NCBI GenBank assembly: GCA_031430035.1
Contig: JANPAS010000186.1
Coordinates: 1-24,172 of the forward strand
Length of the DNA: 24,172 bases
DNA from: JASGCK01 sp031430035
GTDB taxonomy: Bacteria > Pseudomonadota > Gammaproteobacteria > Burkholderiales > Burkholderiaceae_C
Direction: 5' to 3'
Shown: piece by piece, positions 22,169 to 24,172 of the stretch
Position numbering within the stretch: position 1 is the first letter of the stretch
Layout: every line of letters starts with the position of its first letter
The notes under the pieces: generated by a model
The model's database searches: none
The model's input: only the letters and a program-made list of their open reading frames with translations
Told to the model about the DNA's origin: nothing
Program-made: the position numbers and the translations under genes

Positions 22169-23116
22169 ATGCAGGACACCCTCTTATCCCATCCCGTCAT
22201 CACAGCCTTACTCCCCGTCATCCTGCTCATTGCCACAGGTTATATGGCTGGCAAGCAAGGCTGGATAAGGGCTAGCGCCAAGGGTGATTACTCGAATCTC
22301 ATTTTCTTTTTGCTTTTGCCGCCGCTGCTTTTTCGCACGATGGCGCAAAGTCATCCTGAAAACTTGCAAATCTTGCCCGTGTTGGCTTACCTTGGCAGCA
22401 TGGTGATTTTGTTTGCGATGGTGTTTATTTTTACGGGCATGAATCAGCGTGGCGTGATTTTGGGACTGACGGCAACCTATGGCAACACAGTCATGATTGG
22501 TATTGCGCTGGTTGGCTACGCATACGGCGAAGCTGGGCAAGCTGTGCTGTTCAGCCTCCTATCGGTTCACGCCATCATCATGCTCACAGCGGCGACGCTG
22601 GCACTCGAGTTGCTACGCAAAAAAAATAGCAACGCACATCCAATCAAAGCTGCTCTAAAGGCGTTGCGTGATGCGCTGCTGCAACCCACCACTTGGCCAA
22701 TTTTGCTGGGGCTCGCGTTTAGCCAATCGGGACTCTCTATCCCTGTTGTGATTGATAGACCACTGCAATTACTTGGCCAAGCCTTTAGCCCATTGGCCTT
22801 GGTGCTAGTGGGGCTTACGCTCTCCGTCACAAAATTTGGCGATCACATCAAGCCTGCGATTGGCTTATCCATACTCAAAAACTTCGTGCAACCCTTGCTG
22901 GTATTGGGCTTAGGGCTATTGCTCGGCCTTCACGGACTGCCACTCACAGTCATGGTAGTGGCTGCGTCGCTGCCCATGGGCGCAAACGTATTTATGTTTT
23001 CTCAGCGCTACCAAGAGTCAGAGGATTTGGTGACCACCAGCGTGTCGGTCTCAACCGTGATGGCGCTTTTTAGCGTGGCACTCGCCATGACGCTCATGTC
23101 TTCGTTCAATTTATGA
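22169..23116 (+). CDS. AEC-family (auxin efflux carrier-like) permease
   Basis: The protein has 315 residues from the ATG at 22169; a TTG one codon earlier is possible. It has about ten hydrophobic helices in two halves: LLPVILLIATGYMAGKQGW, LIFFLLLPPLLFRTMA, then the helix-break region GLTATYGNTVMIGIALVGYAYGE, and a C-terminal half FSPLALVLVGLTLS...VVAASLPMGANVFMFSQRY. The break glycine/asparagine pattern is typical of AEC transporters, whose characterised bacterial members move malate, malonate and similar acids. The direction and substrate are not predictable. Its stop overlaps the start of the LLM oxidoreductase (ATGA), so the pair is coupled. It follows the PIN gene by 15 bases. Confidence 0.9.
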   Translation: MQDTLLSHPVITALLPVILLIATGYMAGKQGWIRASAKGDYSNLIFFLLLPPLLFRTMAQSHPENLQILPVLAYLGSMVILFAMVFIFTGMNQRGVILGLTATYGNTVMIGIALVGYAYGEAGQAVLFSLLSVHAIIMLTAATLALELLRKKNSNAHPIKAALKALRDALLQPTTWPILLGLAFSQSGLSIPVVIDRPLQLLGQAFSPLALVLVGLTLSVTKFGDHIKPAIGLSILKNFVQPLLVLGLGLLLGLHGLPLTVMVVAASLPMGANVFMFSQRYQESEDLVTTSVSVSTVMALFSVALAMTLMSSFNL

Positions 23117-24129
23117 CACTCAAACTCTCCATCCTCGATCAATCCGTTGCCGTGCAAGGCCGCAGCCACGCAGATGCCATCCAAGCCACGCTGGCATTGG
23201 CCTCGAAGGCAGAGTCTTGGGGCTATCACCGCTTTTGGGTCAGTGAGCATCACAGCCATCCCACCATCGTGGGCTCCGCGCCCGAAGTGCTGATGGCTGC
23301 GATTGCCGCACGTACTTCGCGCATTCGCATTGGCAGCGCAGGCGTGATGCTGCCGCACTACGCGTCGCTCAAAGTAGCCGAGCAATTCCGCGTGCTGGAT
23401 GCCCTCGCACCAGGTCGTATCGACCTTGGCGTAGGACGCGCCCCTGGCAGCGACCAGCGGACATCGCGCTTGCTCAATCCCGATCCAAGGTCTAGTGATA
23501 ACTTTCCGCGCCAAGTGCAGGAATTGATGATTTGGACAGATGCCTCAGAGGCCACATCAGATAAGGCTTCCCAGCCAGACTACCCTACAGCCTATGGTGT
23601 ATCTGCCTTCCCAGCAAGTAGCACTGCGCCAACGGTGTGGATGCTCGGTAGCTCAGACTACGGTGCACAACTGGCCGCCGAGCTTGGGCTGCCCTACGCC
23701 TTTGCGTACTTCATTACTGACGGGCAAGGCACTGAGCAAGCACTCGACCTGTACCGACAAACCTACAAGCCAAGCGAAGCACACCCCACGCCTAAAGCGT
23801 TGCTGTGCGTGTGGGCACTAGCTGCTGATACGGAAGAGGAAGCGTGGCGACTCTTCCAAAGCCGTGCACGGGCGCGAATGGATAGAAACCTAGGGAAAAA
23901 CGCGGCGCTCTTGTCACCCGAAGATTCAGTGCGCGAATGGACGCCGAGCGAAGCGCGAGCTTTGGAAGCACTTCGTGCGGGGGCGATTGTGGGCACGGGC
24001 GAGCAGGTTGTGGGCAAACTTCAAGCATTGGCAAACAAACACGGTGTCGATGAGATTGCCGTGATCACTTGGACGCATGACCCAGCCGTGCAAGCTCGGT
24101 CGTATGAGCTTATGGCTCAGGCAATATGA
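23113..24129 (+). CDS. LLM-class flavin-dependent oxidoreductase (luciferase-like)
   Basis: The protein has 338 residues. SVLDQS-like LSILDQSVAVQG, WGYHRFWVSEHHSHPTIVGSAPEVL, and RIRIGSAGVMLPHYASLKVAEQFRVLDALAPGRIDLGVGRAPG form the conserved N-terminal half of the MsnO8/YhbW-type luciferase-like monooxygenases. EIAVITWTHDP near the C-terminus is also typical. These TIM-barrel enzymes use FMNH2 or F420; in this subgroup FMN is likely, and substrates are mostly unknown. The ATG overlaps the AEC permease stop by 4 bases. The coupling suggests the permease handles its substrate or product, which is inference. Confidence 0.9.
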   Translation: MTLKLSILDQSVAVQGRSHADAIQATLALASKAESWGYHRFWVSEHHSHPTIVGSAPEVLMAAIAARTSRIRIGSAGVMLPHYASLKVAEQFRVLDALAPGRIDLGVGRAPGSDQRTSRLLNPDPRSSDNFPRQVQELMIWTDASEATSDKASQPDYPTAYGVSAFPASSTAPTVWMLGSSDYGAQLAAELGLPYAFAYFITDGQGTEQALDLYRQTYKPSEAHPTPKALLCVWALAADTEEEAWRLFQSRARARMDRNLGKNAALLSPEDSVREWTPSEARALEALRAGAIVGTGEQVVGKLQALANKHGVDEIAVITWTHDPAVQARSYELMAQAI

Positions 24130-24133
24130 TTTA

Positions 24134-24160
24134 TGTACAATATGTACAGATTTATAAATC
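24134..24160. promoter_or_regulatory. Paired palindromes before the gene at the right edge (operator candidate)
   Basis: TGTACAATATGTACA (24134-24148) contains two TGTACA palindromes separated by ATA. GATTTATAAATC (24149-24160) follows directly and is a perfect 12-bp palindrome. TACAAT (24136-24141) could be a -10, so the first element would overlap the promoter. The cluster lies right before a Shine-Dalgarno and start, which fits autoregulation by a dimeric repressor. Confidence 0.5.
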
Positions 24161-24172
24161 AAGGATTCACAT
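24161..24172 (+). other. Ribosome-binding site and probable start of the next gene, cut by the window edge
   Basis: AAGGA at 24161-24165 is followed after 5 bases by AT at 24171-24172, the last bases of the window. If the next base is G, this is the ATG of a plus-strand gene. Nothing of its product is visible. Confidence 0.5.

Overview
The window reads as chromosomal DNA of a betaproteobacterium, most likely order Burkholderiales. The family cannot be settled from the sequence alone. The evidence is a cytochrome c4 gene followed by a ResB-type System II cytochrome-maturation gene and divergent from engB, a Bug-type tricarboxylate-receptor protein, a DUF6279-type lipoprotein, and a YheT hydrolase coupled to a small conserved betaproteobacterial protein. 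Most genes are typical bacterial core genes of roughly 50-60 % GC by eye. Two stretches are visibly more AT-rich: about 5245-7080 and about 20505-22153. There is no rRNA, CRISPR array, transposase or integrase. One tRNA gene, tRNA-Arg(CCG), is present.

Layout. 1-741 (minus): start of resB and cytochrome c4. 831-2460 (plus): engB and an SrkA-like APH-fold kinase. 2470-3261 (minus): secreted SGNH hydrolase. 3317-5189 (plus): a CobW/YjiA-type GTPase with a large histidine-rich insert, then fabG. 5206-7167: a small accessory islet with a NYN-domain protein, a strong hairpin, a perfect 48-bp palindrome and an exported ClpP-fold protein. It ends at the 3' end of tRNA-Arg and has a degenerate copy of that tRNA end on its far side. 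7250-7777 (plus): membrane-anchored cytochrome c5. 7792-10185 (minus operon): hpf, a lone cyclic-nucleotide-binding protein, yheT and the conserved small protein, tightly coupled. 10328-11314 (plus): corA, divergent from hpf across a region with a 27-bp palindrome. 11307-13413 (minus): glmU and mtnN.

From 13458 to the right edge everything is on the plus strand: a DUF6279-like lipoprotein, rep helicase, an acyl-CoA gene set (CaiB-type CoA transferase, crotonase-fold protein, zinc-free MDR reductase, Bug solute receptor), an XRE-ImmA/IrrE plus PIN (DUF4411-like) pair resembling a toxin-antitoxin or stress module, an AEC permease, an LLM flavin-dependent oxidoreductase, and finally a palindrome-rich promoter region with a Shine-Dalgarno. 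The next gene starts exactly at the window edge.

Functional themes. Respiratory c-type cytochromes and their maturation are at the left. Ribosome biogenesis and hibernation (engB, hpf), cell-wall precursor synthesis (glmU), purine/sulfur salvage (mtnN) and Mg transport (corA) are housekeeping. The 16486-20482 block probably takes up an organic acid, activates it to a CoA ester and processes it, but its substrate is unknown and its crotonase-fold member lacks both usual hydratase glutamates. The best candidates for undescribed biology are the NYN/ClpP-like islet at tRNA-Arg, the symmetric divergent promoter between tRNA-Arg and cytochrome c5, and the hpf/corA operator.
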